This document shows positions 1 through 8,918 of a stretch of DNA of 49,782 nucleotides, one piece after another. Source of the DNA: Limnohabitans sp. Rim28 (GTDB lineage: Bacteria; Pseudomonadota; Gammaproteobacteria; Burkholderiales; Burkholderiaceae_C); NCBI RefSeq assembly GCF_000293865.2, contig NZ_ALKN02000017.1:1-49782 (forward strand), read 5' to 3'. The notes beneath the pieces are model-generated. The model had not been told where the DNA came from, searched no databases, and saw nothing but the letters and a program-made list of their open reading frames with translations. Position 1 is the stretch's first letter. The number at the start of each line of letters is the position of its first letter. The translations under genes were made by a program, and so were the position numbers.

Positions 1-53
1 ATCGCCGGGTGACGATTTCTGCGAGCGAAGCGAGTCATGAGGAGCCCGGCGAT
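1..53. repeat. Inverted repeat at window edge, REP-like
   Basis: Bases 1-9 (ATCGCCGGG) are repeated in exact inverted form at 45-53 (CCCGGCGAT). The 35 bases between them contain a GCGA-rich segment with short direct repeats (GCGAGCGAAGCGAG). The element lies downstream of rpsT, outside any supported gene, and could be a REP-like intergenic repeat or the end of a longer element cut by the window. No second copy was noticed in this window. Confidence 0.3.
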
Positions 54-115
54 GGCCCCAACTAAGCCTCTGAGAAGCGCCAAGTCAACCTCAGCCAATC
101 TGCCAATAAGACATG

Positions 116-147
116 AAAAAACCGCCAAGGTTTGCACCAAGGCGGTT
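116..147 (-). terminator. Rho-independent terminator of rpsT
   Basis: On the minus strand an 11-base stem (AACCGCCTTGG, 147 to 137, paired with 130 to 120) with a 6-base loop is followed by a T run (119 to 116). It lies about 80 bases past the rpsT stop codon. Confidence 0.85.
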
Positions 148-226
148 CAGTGTTCGCGGACAGCGCACCCGTTTCAAACGGCAGCGAGGGCAGAGCCTCG
201 CCGGGCTGTTGATCTGGTGGAGCGGA

Positions 227-529
227 TCAGGCTGCGGCAAGAGCCAAAGTTTTCACTTTGGCGCTCAGGCGGCTCTTGTCACGAGCTGCCTTGTTTTTGT
301 GGAAGATGCCCTTGTCGGCAATGGTGTCCACCACGGTTTGCATTTTGGCAAACAACTCGGTGGCTTTGGTTTTATCACCTGCCAAGACCGCCTTTTCGAC
401 GTTCTTGACAGCGGTGCGGTATTTGGAACGCAGCGATGAGTTTGCAGCGTTGATCTTGATGTCTTGGCGGACGCGTTTACGGCCGGAAGCAAGACGGGGA
501 TTTTTCTTTTTGGGTTTAGCGGATGCCAT
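227..529 (-). CDS. rpsT: 30S ribosomal protein bS20
   Basis: Small basic ribosomal protein that binds 16S rRNA in the body of the 30S subunit. The 100-residue product has the family's Lys/Arg-rich N-terminus ([19 protein letters not shown]) and the helical hairpin with the [13 protein letters not shown] and [17 protein letters not shown] segments. It is slightly longer than the common 87-90 residues. No strong Shine-Dalgarno is visible before the ATG. A TAGAAT -10-like box lies about 47 bases upstream and a clear terminator lies downstream, so it is probably monocistronic. It is divergent from murJ, an arrangement common in beta- and gammaproteobacteria. Confidence 0.97.
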   Translation of the reverse strand: MASAKPKKKNPRLASGRKRVRQDIKINAANSSLRSKYRTAVKNVEKAVLAGDKTKATELFAKMQTVVDTIADKGIFHKNKAARDKSRLSAKVKTLALAAA

Positions 530-575
530 AGAGGAGTTCTTTCAGTGTCTGAGGATGATGTCCAGCGAACCCAGC

Positions 576-581
576 ATTCTA
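576..581 (-). promoter_or_regulatory. Candidate -10 box for rpsT
   Basis: Minus-strand TAGAAT in the context GCTAGAATGC, about 47 bases before the rpsT ATG. No convincing -35 was seen at 16-18 bases, so the call rests on the -10 match and position. Confidence 0.4.
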
Positions 582-667
582 GCAGACTGACAAAGGCATT
601 CGGACCGACTTCCTGGACGCTGTTCGCTGCGGGTCTTGGGGTCTTTCGGGTTCGGCTTGGGGGCCGC

Positions 668-673
668 TACACT
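668..673 (+). promoter_or_regulatory. Candidate -10 box just before murJ
   Basis: TACACT lies 8 bases before the GTG start of murJ, where transcription would begin at or next to the start codon. There is no Shine-Dalgarno between the box and GTG and no clear -35. It is one of five such cases in this window. Confidence 0.35.
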
Positions 674-681
674 CGCCCACT

Positions 682-2247
682 GTGAGCCTCCTCAGATCCG
701 CCTCTGTTGTGTCCGTTTTCACCCTGGCCTCTCGGGTCACGGGTTTGGTGCGCGAATTGCTCATGGCGTCGATGTTCGGTGCCAGTGCCTTGACCGACGC
801 GTTCAATGTGGCTTTTCGAATTCCCAATTTGTTTCGTCGCTTGTTTGCCGAAGGGGCTTTCAGTCAAGCTTTTGTGCCGGTGCTGGCTGCCAGTCGCGCC
901 CAGCATGGTGACCAAGCTACCCGAGAAGTGATCGACAGCGTGGCCACGGCCCTGGCCTGGTCGGTGTTGGCTTTGTCCGTCCTGGGTGTCATGGTGTCGC
1001 CATGGCTGGTTTGGGCGATGGCCAGCGGCCTGCAACAAGACGCCCGGGGTTACGGTGCGGCCGTCAACATGACGCGTTGGATGTTCCCTTACATCGCGTT
1101 CATGTCGATGGTGGCTTTGTCAGCCGGCATTTTGAACACCTGGAAGCGTTTTGCAGTGCCAGCTGCGACCCCAGTGTTGCTCAATGTGAGCGTGATTGGC
1201 GCCACTTGGTGGTTGGCACCTTGGTTCGAAAGACAAGGCATGGAGGCCATTTACGCCTTGCCGGTGGGTGTGATGGCTGGGGGAGTGTTGCAGTTGGCTT
1301 TGCAGATACCCGCATTGGCCCGATTGGGCTTGTTGCCCCGCTTGGGCGTTCGGCCTTCGTCGGTCAAAAAAGCCTGGACCAATCCAGCCACCTTGAACAT
1401 CTTGCGGCTCATGGGGCCCGCCTTGCTCGGCGTAGGGGTGGCCCAAATTTCCTTGTTGATCAACACGCAGATTGCCTCTCATTTAGCGACTGGCAGTGTC
1501 AGTTGGCTGACCTATGCCGACCGCTTGATGGAGTTTCCGACAGCTATTTTGGGCGTGGCGCTTGGGGTGGTGCTGATGCCGCAGTTGGCTGCAGCCAAAG
1601 CCAATGGAGACGATGACCGTTATGCCGCCATGCTGGACTGGGGCTTGCGTTTGGTATTGCTTTTGGCCTTGCCTTGCGCCGCTGCGCTGCTGGTGTTTTC
1701 GCAGCCCTTGGTGTCTGTGCTGTACCACTACGGGGCGTTTACCGATCGCGATGTACAACAAACCACACTGGCTTTGATGGGCTACGGTGTAGGCCTGTTG
1801 GGATTGGTGGCCATCAAGGTTTTGGCGCCGGGTTATTACGCCAGCCAAGACATTCGAACGCCGGTGCGCATCGCGGTGGTGGTGCTGGTGTTGACCCAAA
1901 TTTTCAACCTGATCCTGGTGCCATTTTTGGCCCATGCTGGATTGGCCTTGTCCATTGGATTAGGCGCATTGGTCAACGCGCTCTGGTTGTTGTTGGGATT
2001 ATTGCGCAAGGGCGTTTACAAGCCTCAGCCGGGCTGGTGGCGTTTTGCCTTGCAGGTGTTGTTGGCGACCGTTTTGTTAACGGCCTTGTTGTGGTTGGCC
2101 GCTCATCATCTGAATTGGGTGGCCATGCGCCAAGAAGCAGGGTCTCGCGTGGGTTGGATGGCGGTTGTTTTAATGAGCGCTGGCCTGCTTTATTTTGGTG
2201 TCTTGTGGGCCACGGGCATCAGACTCAAATCCTTCCTCAAGCGTTGA
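682..2247 (+). CDS. murJ: Lipid II flippase MurJ (MviN family)
   Basis: Polytopic inner-membrane protein that moves lipid II to the periplasmic face for peptidoglycan synthesis. The 521-residue length matches the family (about 510-525). The N-terminus has the typical SVVSVFTLASRVTGLVRE stretch, followed by RIPNLFRRLFAEGAFSQAFVP near residues 46-66. About 14 hydrophobic segments continue to a short basic C-terminus (IRLKSFLKR). The start is GTG at 682: it opens the conserved N-terminus and no ATG precedes it in frame. No Shine-Dalgarno is visible, and a TACACT box sits 8 bases upstream. The SirB1-like gene follows after 10 bases, probably in the same transcript. Confidence 0.96.
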   Translation: MSLLRSASVVSVFTLASRVTGLVRELLMASMFGASALTDAFNVAFRIPNLFRRLFAEGAFSQAFVPVLAASRAQHGDQATREVIDSVATALAWSVLALSVLGVMVSPWLVWAMASGLQQDARGYGAAVNMTRWMFPYIAFMSMVALSAGILNTWKRFAVPAATPVLLNVSVIGATWWLAPWFERQGMEAIYALPVGVMAGGVLQLALQIPALARLGLLPRLGVRPSSVKKAWTNPATLNILRLMGPALLGVGVAQISLLINTQIASHLATGSVSWLTYADRLMEFPTAILGVALGVVLMPQLAAAKANGDDDRYAAMLDWGLRLVLLLALPCAAALLVFSQPLVSVLYHYGAFTDRDVQQTTLALMGYGVGLLGLVAIKVLAPGYYASQDIRTPVRIAVVVLVLTQIFNLILVPFLAHAGLALSIGLGALVNALWLLLGLLRKGVYKPQPGWWRFALQVLLATVLLTALLWLAAHHLNWVAMRQEAGSRVGWMAVVLMSAGLLYFGVLWATGIRLKSFLKR

Positions 2248-2257
2248 AATTTCACCC

Positions 2258-3118
2258 ATGGCCTTGAATCTTTCTCCGTTGACGCCATTGAGCTACTTTG
2301 CCAGTTTGGTGCAAAGCGATGATCAATTTCCTCTGTTAGAAGCCGCGGCAAGTTTGGCGCAAGACGAAGAGCCTGCGCTGGATGTGCAACAGGTGCTGGA
2401 CGATGTGGCCCGTTTGCTCAAAAGGGTCACGGCGCGCATGCCCGATGACGCCGATGATTTGACCCGTTTGGCCATATTGACACAGGTTTTTTACAAAGAT
2501 CTGGGCTTTGGTGTCAACGCCAACGATTACTACACCCCAGAAAACAGTTACATCAACGATGTGTTGAGGACGCGCCGAGGCATTCCAATTTCTTTGGCCG
2601 TGATTTGGCTGGAGTTGGCCCAGGCACTGGACTTGCAGGCGCAAGGCGTTTCTTTCCCGGGTCATTTTTTGGTCAAAGTGTCCTTGGATGGGGGCTTGGT
2701 GGTCCTTGATCCCCTCACGGGCGAGTCCTTGGGTTTGGACAACTTGGCCGAGCGATTGAGTCCTTTTCGCGACCCCGCCGATCAGAAAGGCGCCCCCGAC
2801 TTGGACGACGGTGAGACGCCCTTGGGCTTGTATTTACAAGCCTGCCCACCGCGAGATTTGCTGGCCCGCATGCTGCGCAACCTGAAAGAAATTTTCAGGT
2901 CACAAGAGGATTGGCCTCGCATGCTGCAAGTGCAAGACCGGTTGGTGGTTTTGTTGCCTGAAGTCTGGACCGAGCGGCGAGACCGGGGACTGGTGCATGC
3001 CGAGTTGGGACAGGTCCATGAAGCTTTGCAGGATTTGAGGGTCTACTTGGATGCCGCACCCTCGGCACCCGATACGGCCGCTCTGAGAGAACGGGTCATT
3101 GAGCTCTCGGGTCTCTGA
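2258..3118 (+). CDS. SirB1-family protein (transglutaminase-like plus TPR)
   Basis: 286-residue cytosolic protein of the SirB1 type. The middle (about residues 85-150) holds the transglutaminase-like core typical of the family, with the conserved stretches NDVLRTRRGIPISLAVIW and GVSFPGHFLVKV. The C-terminal third (about 200-280) is helical and TPR-like, with PRDLLARMLRNLKEI followed by QVQDRLVVLLPEVW. The molecular function is not established. The ATG at 2258 was chosen because it lies 10 bases after the murJ stop; an upstream in-frame ATG at 2195 would lie inside murJ. It is probably co-transcribed with murJ and converges on purM. Confidence 0.85.
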   Translation: MALNLSPLTPLSYFASLVQSDDQFPLLEAAASLAQDEEPALDVQQVLDDVARLLKRVTARMPDDADDLTRLAILTQVFYKDLGFGVNANDYYTPENSYINDVLRTRRGIPISLAVIWLELAQALDLQAQGVSFPGHFLVKVSLDGGLVVLDPLTGESLGLDNLAERLSPFRDPADQKGAPDLDDGETPLGLYLQACPPRDLLARMLRNLKEIFRSQEDWPRMLQVQDRLVVLLPEVWTERRDRGLVHAELGQVHEALQDLRVYLDAAPSAPDTAALRERVIELSGL

Positions 3119-3204
3119 TCGCCGCCCAGCATGGCATTGAGCCCACATTGAGCACCGTCCTCACCTGGCCGGCTGAAGCGTTCAGAGGACCCCTTTGAAT
3201 GTGA

Positions 3205-4236
3205 TCAGGCCACCAGTACTTGTGCCGTGTCGCCTTGTGGCGCAATGCGGCCAATTGTGAAGACCTGCTCACCGGATGCGCGCAAGGTTGCGGCACAGGC
3301 TTGGGCCTCGGCTTCGTCAATCACCACCACCATGCCAATGCCGTTGTTGAAGGTGCGGTTCATTTCGATGTCGTCAATGCCCGCTGTCGCTTGCAGCCAA
3401 GCGAACAATTCAGTTTGTGGCCAGCTGCCTTTTTGCAGGTGCGCAGCCAAGCCGTCTGGCAGAACACGTGGGATGTTTTCCAGCAAACCGCCACCCGTGA
3501 TGTGGGCCAGTGCCTTGATCGGGTGTGCAGCCAGCGCGGCCAAGACGTTCAACACGTAAAGTCGTGTGGGTGCCATCAGGGCTTGTTTGAACGGTTGGCC
3601 GTCCAGCGTGGCCGGGGCGTTGGCACCTGCGCGCTCGATGCATTTGCGCACCAAACTGAAGCCATTGGAGTGCACGCCGCTGGAGGCCAGGCCCAACACC
3701 ACATCGCCGGCTTTGACGTTTTGGCCCGTCAAAATTTTTGATTTTTCGACCGCCCCTACGGCAAAACCGGCCAGGTCGTATTCGCCAGCGGGGTACATGC
3801 CGGGCATTTCGGCCGTTTCGCCGCCGATCAAAGCGCAGCCTGAGAGTTCGCAGCCTTTGGCTATACCCCCCACCACGGCCGCAGCGGTGTCGACATCGAG
3901 TTTGCCGCAAGCAAAGTAGTCGAGAAAAAACAGCGGCTCAGCGCCTTGTACCAGTACGTCGTTCACACTCATGGCCACCAGGTCGATGCCCACGGTGTCG
4001 TGCATGTCCCATTCAAACGCCAGCTTCAGTTTGGTGCCCACGCCGTCGGTGCCGCTCACCAAGACCGGTTCTTTGTAGCGTTTGGGCACTTCAAACAGAG
4101 CGCCAAAACCGCCAATACCAGCCAGCACGCCTTCACGCATGGTTTTCTTGGCCAAGGGTTTGATGCGCTCAACCAGGGCATCGCCCGCAACGATGTCGAC
4201 GCCAGCGTCTTTGTAAGAAAGAGGGGTTTGAGTCAT
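3205..4236 (-). CDS. purM: Phosphoribosylformylglycinamidine cyclo-ligase (AIR synthetase)
   Basis: Catalyses ATP-dependent closure of the imidazole ring in de novo purine synthesis, FGAM to AIR. The 343 residues match the usual 340-350. Diagnostic segments are [20 protein letters not shown] at the N-terminus, [44 protein letters not shown] and the C-terminal [16 protein letters not shown]. The ATG at 4236 was preferred over an in-frame ATG at 4284 because family members begin right before SYKDAG. It is divergent from the AI-2E permease gene with about 130 bases between. purF, also in the pathway, lies at 42.8 kb. Confidence 0.97.
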   Translation of the reverse strand: MTQTPLSYKDAGVDIVAGDALVERIKPLAKKTMREGVLAGIGGFGALFEVPKRYKEPVLVSGTDGVGTKLKLAFEWDMHDTVGIDLVAMSVNDVLVQGAEPLFFLDYFACGKLDVDTAAAVVGGIAKGCELSGCALIGGETAEMPGMYPAGEYDLAGFAVGAVEKSKILTGQNVKAGDVVLGLASSGVHSNGFSLVRKCIERAGANAPATLDGQPFKQALMAPTRLYVLNVLAALAAHPIKALAHITGGGLLENIPRVLPDGLAAHLQKGSWPQTELFAWLQATAGIDDIEMNRTFNNGIGMVVVIDEAEAQACAATLRASGEQVFTIGRIAPQGDTAQVLVA

Positions 4237-4366
4237 GGTTTTGGCCCGCATGGGGCATTCCGTGTGAAGCATGGGCCTGTCCATGGGCTGGCAGACTAAA
4301 ATCGAGGCCTATTTTAAGGCTTGGCTCAGACCCCTCTTCCTCAAGCTTGACAAAACTGACCACCCC

Positions 4367-5482
4367 ATGCACGCACCCCTTCCTTTTTTAATGACCCGAT
4401 TGGCCGCTTGGTTGGGTGTGGGCTTGGTTCTGGCCGTGGTTTTTTGGCTGTTGGCGCCGGTGTTGGCCCCCTTTGTCATTGCTGCGGTATTGGCTTATGT
4501 TTTGCATCCTTTGGTGCTCAAGTTGGAGGGGCTTGCTGGGCCTCGCTTGCCACGCGCCATGGCTGTGGTCTTGGTAGAAGCCGTGGCCTTGTTGGCGCTT
4601 TTGGGTTTGTTTTTGCTGTTGGTGCCGATCTTGGTGCGCGAATGGCCCTTGCTGCAGCAGCAATTGCCGGTGTTGCTGGATCGCTTGGGCGAGGTGATCA
4701 ACCCTTTCTTGGCCCTTTTGGGCTTGAACATCACTTTGGACTTTGCCGAGCTTAGAAATCACTTGGTCACCTATTTGAGTGCCAACCGGGGTGACTGGTG
4801 GGCGCCTTTGATGTCCTCGCTCAAGCTGGGTGGCAGTGTGGCCTTGGCCTTTGCCGGTTATGCGGTGCTGGTGCCCGTGGCTTTGTTTTACATGCTTTAC
4901 GACTGGGCGCGGCTGGTGAACAGCGTATTGGTGCTGGTTCCCCCATCTTGGCGGGAGCGCTTTGACAGTTTCATGCACGACTGCGATCTGGTCTTGGGTG
5001 AGTACCTGCGTGGACAACTTTTGGTGATGTTGGCTTTGGCGGTCTTCTACACCGTGGGCTTGTGGCTTTTTGGTCTGGATTTGGCTTTGCCCATTGGCGT
5101 GTTCACTGGCTTGGCCGTGTTTGTGCCTTATTTGGGATTTGGCCTTGGCTTGGTGCTGGCTTTGTTGGCGGGCTTGTTGCAATTTGCTTCGGCTCAAGCC
5201 TTGGTCATGGTGGCGGTGGTCTATGGCTTGGGGCAGTTGCTAGAGAGTTTTGTGCTCACCCCCCGGTTGGTCGGGGAGCGCATTGGCTTGCACCCCTTGG
5301 CTGTCATTTTGTCCTTGATGGCTTTTGGTCAGGTGTTTGGCTTTGTGGGGGTGTTGATGGCCTTGCCTGCCAGTGCTGTTTTGTTGGTGGGCTTGCGCCG
5401 CGTGCGGGATCAGTACCTGCAAAGCGATCTTTACCAAAAAAGTGGTTCAGGTGCCGCAGAGCAGGGGCCAGATCAGGCATGA
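4367..5482 (+). CDS. AI-2E / PerM family membrane permease
   Basis: 371-residue polytopic protein with the architecture of the AI-2 exporter-like (PerM/YdiK) family: two N-terminal transmembrane segments, a soluble helical part (about 100-150), then five or six further membrane spans. The conserved end segments LVFVPYLGFGLGLVLAL-like and the LLESFVLTPRLVGERIGLHP stretch are typical. The substrate is unknown; family members have been linked to autoinducer or ion export. The start is uncertain: ATG 4367 and ATG 4391 are both possible, and neither has a strong Shine-Dalgarno. The stop overlaps the hda start (ATGA), as is common in Burkholderiales. Confidence 0.85.
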   Translation: MHAPLPFLMTRLAAWLGVGLVLAVVFWLLAPVLAPFVIAAVLAYVLHPLVLKLEGLAGPRLPRAMAVVLVEAVALLALLGLFLLLVPILVREWPLLQQQLPVLLDRLGEVINPFLALLGLNITLDFAELRNHLVTYLSANRGDWWAPLMSSLKLGGSVALAFAGYAVLVPVALFYMLYDWARLVNSVLVLVPPSWRERFDSFMHDCDLVLGEYLRGQLLVMLALAVFYTVGLWLFGLDLALPIGVFTGLAVFVPYLGFGLGLVLALLAGLLQFASAQALVMVAVVYGLGQLLESFVLTPRLVGERIGLHPLAVILSLMAFGQVFGFVGVLMALPASAVLLVGLRRVRDQYLQSDLYQKSGSGAAEQGPDQA

Positions 5483-6165
5483 AGCAGTTGGCTTTGGACA
5501 TCGGCCTGGCCTCTCCGCCCACGCTGGACAGTTTTTTTGCGGGCCCCAATGCAGCCGCTTTGAGTCACTTGCGTTTATGGACCGCTTCGGCCAGCCCCTC
5601 TCCTGTGCCCACGTATTTATGGGGCGAGAGTGGTTCGGGCAAAACCCATTTGCTGCATGCGGTGCATCATGCATTGCAAGAGCAGGGTGCGCAGGTGGGT
5701 TGGATGGATGCCCACAGCATGCACCCGCCCGAATTCCACGACGATTGGACCGCTGTGCTGATGGACGATGTGCACCTGTACAACACCGAGCAGCAGCACA
5801 CCGCCTTCAACTGGTTTGTCAACGCCCTCACACCTCGCAGCGGCACGCCGCGCTGGGTTTTGGCTGCAGGGAGTTTGCCCCCGGTGGATCTGAAGCTGCG
5901 CGACGATTTACGCAGCCGCCTCGGTTGGGGCCATACGGAGGCTCTGCAGGTGTTGGGCGAGCCCGAGCGCCGAGCCGTGCTGCGCCAAGAGGCCGATGCT
6001 CGGGGGCTTTTTTTGAGTGATGAAGTCATGTCTTACATGCTCAAGCGCTTTTCGCGTGATTTGGGTAGCCTGATGCAGCTGCTCGACCACCTGGACCACT
6101 ACGCCTTGCAAACACAGCGCGCCCTGACCATCCCACTGCTGCGCGCCATGCTGGAGAATGAATGA
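5479..6165 (+). CDS. hda: DnaA regulatory inactivator Hda
   Basis: AAA+ protein that, with the DNA-loaded sliding clamp, stimulates ATP hydrolysis by DnaA and so prevents re-initiation of replication. The 228 residues include an N-terminal clamp-binding motif (QLALDI, residues 3-8), a Walker A motif GESGSGKT at 49-56, a Walker B-like VLMDDVHLYN near 94-103 and a C-terminal lid with RFSRDLGSLMQLLD. It lacks a DNA-binding domain IV, which separates it from DnaA. The start ATG overlaps the stop of the permease gene. The downstream HAD gene overlaps by 4 bases, so the run from the permease through pcnB is probably one transcript. Confidence 0.94.
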   Translation: MKQLALDIGLASPPTLDSFFAGPNAAALSHLRLWTASASPSPVPTYLWGESGSGKTHLLHAVHHALQEQGAQVGWMDAHSMHPPEFHDDWTAVLMDDVHLYNTEQQHTAFNWFVNALTPRSGTPRWVLAAGSLPPVDLKLRDDLRSRLGWGHTEALQVLGEPERRAVLRQEADARGLFLSDEVMSYMLKRFSRDLGSLMQLLDHLDHYALQTQRALTIPLLRAMLENE

Positions 6166-6830
6166 AACTCGCGTTGTTCGACCTGGACCACACCTTGCTC
6201 CCGCTGGACTCTGACCACACCTGGGGCGTGTTCACGACCGAAATGGGCTGGACGGATCCGGCGGTTTTCAGTCAGCGCAATGACGAGTTTTATGCCCACT
6301 ACCAGGCGGGCACGCTCGACATCCATGATTACGTGCGCTTTGCAACCCGCGCAGCGCGTGAGCGCGGTGCAGTTCAAGCGGCACAGGCGCATGCCCGCTA
6401 CATGGACGAAGTGATCCGCCCCCGCATCACGCCCGAGGCACTGGCGCTGGTACGATCGCACCAGCACGCGGGCGACACCGTCATGATCGTGACCGCCACC
6501 AACGAGTTTGTGACCCGCCCGATTGCCCAAGCATTTGGTGTCAGCGAACTGATTGCCGTTGATTTGGAACGCGATGCCAGTGGCTGGATCACAGGTGAAA
6601 TCCGAGGCACCCCGTCGTTTCGTGAGGGTAAAGTCACCCGTGTCGCGCATTGGTTGGACCAAAAAGGCTTGGACTGGGCAGACGTAGAGATGACGTTTTA
6701 CTCAGACTCCATGAACGACTTGCCCCTTCTGGAAAAAGCCCACCATCCGGTGGCAACGAACCCTGACGCTCGGTTGCGTCAGCTGGCCATAGAACGTGGC
6801 TGGCGCATCCTCGACCTCTTTCAAGAATGA
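6162..6830 (+). CDS. HAD-IB family phosphatase (SerB-like)
   Basis: 222-residue hydrolase of HAD subfamily IB. Motif I is FDLDHTLL (residues 6-13; the two Asp are the nucleophile and the acid/base). Motif II is the TAT of MIVTATNEF near 109-117. Motif III is a Lys around EGKVTRV near 156, and motif IV is FYSDSMNDLPLLE near 184-196. Family members act on phosphoserine-like or histidinol-phosphate-like monoesters; this context does not fix the substrate. The start overlaps the hda stop (ATGA) and the stop overlaps the pcnB start (ATGA). This hda-HAD-pcnB-folK order is recurrent in Burkholderiales. Confidence 0.9.
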   Translation: MKLALFDLDHTLLPLDSDHTWGVFTTEMGWTDPAVFSQRNDEFYAHYQAGTLDIHDYVRFATRAARERGAVQAAQAHARYMDEVIRPRITPEALALVRSHQHAGDTVMIVTATNEFVTRPIAQAFGVSELIAVDLERDASGWITGEIRGTPSFREGKVTRVAHWLDQKGLDWADVEMTFYSDSMNDLPLLEKAHHPVATNPDARLRQLAIERGWRILDLFQE

Positions 6831-8392
6831 TCAAACAATTCATCGACAAGCTGATGGGCAAAAAGCCCCCAAGCAAATCCCCCGACTTTGGCCGACGAAC
6901 CGAGGTTCCGGCTTCGGTGCACGGCATTGACCCCAACTTGGTGGACGAACGTGCCATCCATGTCACGCGCACCCTGCAACAGGCTGGTTTTGAGGCCTAC
7001 ATTGTGGGTGGCGCCGTGCGTGACCTGTTGCTGGGCCTGCGTCCCAAAGACTTTGATGTGGCCACCAATGCCACGCCCGAGCAGGTCAAGAACCTGTTTC
7101 GACGTGCTTTCATCATTGGGCGGCGCTTTCGCATCGTGCACGTGGTGTACGGCCGGGGGCGCGACAACGAAGTGATTGAGGTCTCTACTTTCCGCGCTCA
7201 CCTGGACAACGTGGCTGCAGAGCAAGTCAAAGGCAATGAGCGCACCAGCAAGCGCCAACTCGAAGGCATGCAGCACGCGGTCGATTCAAGTGGCCGTGTG
7301 TTGCGCGACAACGTCTGGGGACCACAAGACGAAGATGCCACGCGCCGCGATTTCACCGTCAACGCCATGTACTACGACCCCGAGTCGCAAATCGTGGTGG
7401 ATTACCACGGCGGCATTCAGGATTCGAAAAAGCGCGTGTTGCGCATGATTGGTGATCCGGTGGCGCGTTACCGCGAAGACCCGGTGCGCATCATCCGCGC
7501 TGTGCGCTTTGCGGCGAAACTCAGCCCGCTGAGCTTCAAGCTCGAGGCCAAAACCGCCAAGCCTTTGGCGCAATCGGCCACTTTGTTGGCCGATGTGCCG
7601 CAAAGTCGCTTGTTTGACGAAATGCTCAAGCTGCTACAGACCGGGCACGCCCTGGCCTCCATTGAACAGTTGAAAAAGCTGGGCTTGGCTACCGGCATTT
7701 ACCCCTTGCTGGACGTCGTGGTTGAGCGCGCCGACAGCGCTTTTGTGCAAGTGGCCTTGGCCGATACCGACCGCCGCGTGGGCGAGGGCAAGCCTGTGGC
7801 GCCCAGTTTCTTGTTGGCCTGTGTGTTGTGGGCCGACGTGCGCGAAGGCTGGGCCAAACGCCTGGCGCGCAAGGAGCACCCGCACCCTGCTTTGCAGGAC
7901 GCCATCGACGAGGTGTTTGATGCGCGCATCGGCGATGTGTCTGGGCGTGGCAAGCTGGCCGCCGACATGCGCGAGATTTGGATGATGCAGCCGCGCTTTG
8001 AAAAACGGGTGGGCAGCACGCCTTTTGGTCTGGTTGAGCAGCCACGCTTTCGCGCAGGCTTTGACTTCTTGCGTTTGCGTGCTGACATCGAAGAGGTTGA
8101 CATCCGCTTGGCCGACTGGTGGCAAGAGTTCAGCATGGCCAATGATTCTGAGCGCGAAGACCTGGTGCAAGCGGCCAAGGCCGAGCAGCAGATGGCGCAA
8201 ACGTCCAAACCTCGCGTGCGACGTGCACCCCGCCCTGAAGGTGCAGCTTCGCCAGCGGCTAACGAATCAAGACCCACTGACACGGAGCCCGATCTCGCGG
8301 ATCAAGGCGCGCCCAAAAAGCGCCGCCGCCGTCGCCGCAAACCGGGTGAAAGTGGCGATGCGGGCGGTCCATTGTCAGAGCCCACGCATTGA
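6827..8392 (+). CDS. pcnB: Poly(A) polymerase I
   Basis: Adds 3' poly(A) tails to RNA and so promotes decay; the tails also affect plasmid copy number. The 521 residues carry the class II nucleotidyltransferase signature GGAVRDLLLGLRPKDFDVAT (around 61-80, with the metal-binding DFD), then RFRIVHVVYGRG and the RRDFTVNAMYYDP motif near 178-190. The C-terminal 70 residues are low complexity and very basic (KKRRRRRRKPGE), typical of beta-proteobacterial PcnB and probably RNA-binding. The close relative CCA-adding enzyme is less likely because of this tail and the neighbours hda, the HAD gene and folK. The start overlaps the HAD stop. Confidence 0.94.
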   Translation: MIKQFIDKLMGKKPPSKSPDFGRRTEVPASVHGIDPNLVDERAIHVTRTLQQAGFEAYIVGGAVRDLLLGLRPKDFDVATNATPEQVKNLFRRAFIIGRRFRIVHVVYGRGRDNEVIEVSTFRAHLDNVAAEQVKGNERTSKRQLEGMQHAVDSSGRVLRDNVWGPQDEDATRRDFTVNAMYYDPESQIVVDYHGGIQDSKKRVLRMIGDPVARYREDPVRIIRAVRFAAKLSPLSFKLEAKTAKPLAQSATLLADVPQSRLFDEMLKLLQTGHALASIEQLKKLGLATGIYPLLDVVVERADSAFVQVALADTDRRVGEGKPVAPSFLLACVLWADVREGWAKRLARKEHPHPALQDAIDEVFDARIGDVSGRGKLAADMREIWMMQPRFEKRVGSTPFGLVEQPRFRAGFDFLRLRADIEEVDIRLADWWQEFSMANDSEREDLVQAAKAEQQMAQTSKPRVRRAPRPEGAASPAANESRPTDTEPDLADQGAPKKRRRRRRKPGESGDAGGPLSEPTH

Positions 8393-8417
8393 TGGGCTGA
8401 AAGCTGAGATTTCTGTC

Positions 8418-8918
8418 ATGCCTGCGTTACAAAAAGCCCCTGTCACGGCTTATGTGGCGCTGGGTGCCAATCTGGGCGAAGCCCACCAAGCAGTGCTTCG
8501 GGCCATCGATGCATTGGCGCTTTTGCCGGGCACCGAGCTGACCGCTCGTTCAGGGCTGTACCGCACGGCGCCCCATGAGGCGCTGGGGCCAGATTTTGTC
8601 AATGCGGTGGCCGAAATTGCCACCCGATTGAGCGCCCCTGATCTTTTAGATGCCTTGCTCAGCCTAGAGCAGCAGGCAGGCCGAATGCGGCCATACAGCC
8701 ATGCCCCTCGCACCTTAGACCTTGATTTGTTGTTTTATGGGGATGCCCGCGTGCAAAGTCCTCGTTTGACTTTGCCCCACCCCCGGTGGGCCCAGCGTGC
8801 ATTTGTACTGGTGCCTTTGGCCGATGTTTGCCCAAGCCGCGCTACCAAAGAGTTGCTGGCAGCGGTTGCTGATCAGCCCATTGAGCGTATTTTGCGGTCA
8901 GATGGTCTCACTGGCTGA
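8418..8918 (+). CDS. folK: 2-amino-4-hydroxy-6-hydroxymethyldihydropteridine pyrophosphokinase
   Basis: Transfers pyrophosphate from ATP to 6-hydroxymethyl-7,8-dihydropterin in folate synthesis. The 166-residue product has the N-terminal VALGANLGEAHQAV, the substrate loop SGLYRTAPHEALGPDFVNAV and the signature SHAPRTLDLDLLFYGDARV near 93-112. PHPRWAQRAFVLVPLADV is the usual C-terminal motif. ATG 8418 gives the normal length. The gene sits 25 bases after pcnB. Its last 11 bases overlap the 3' end of the opposing TM2 gene. Confidence 0.96.
   Translation: MPALQKAPVTAYVALGANLGEAHQAVLRAIDALALLPGTELTARSGLYRTAPHEALGPDFVNAVAEIATRLSAPDLLDALLSLEQQAGRMRPYSHAPRTLDLDLLFYGDARVQSPRLTLPHPRWAQRAFVLVPLADVCPSRATKELLAAVADQPIERILRSDGLTG

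Noticed and set aside
4347..4352. TTGACA as a -35 for the AI-2E permease gene
   Set aside because: A -10 at the right spacing would fall at or after the ATG, and no -10 match is present there.
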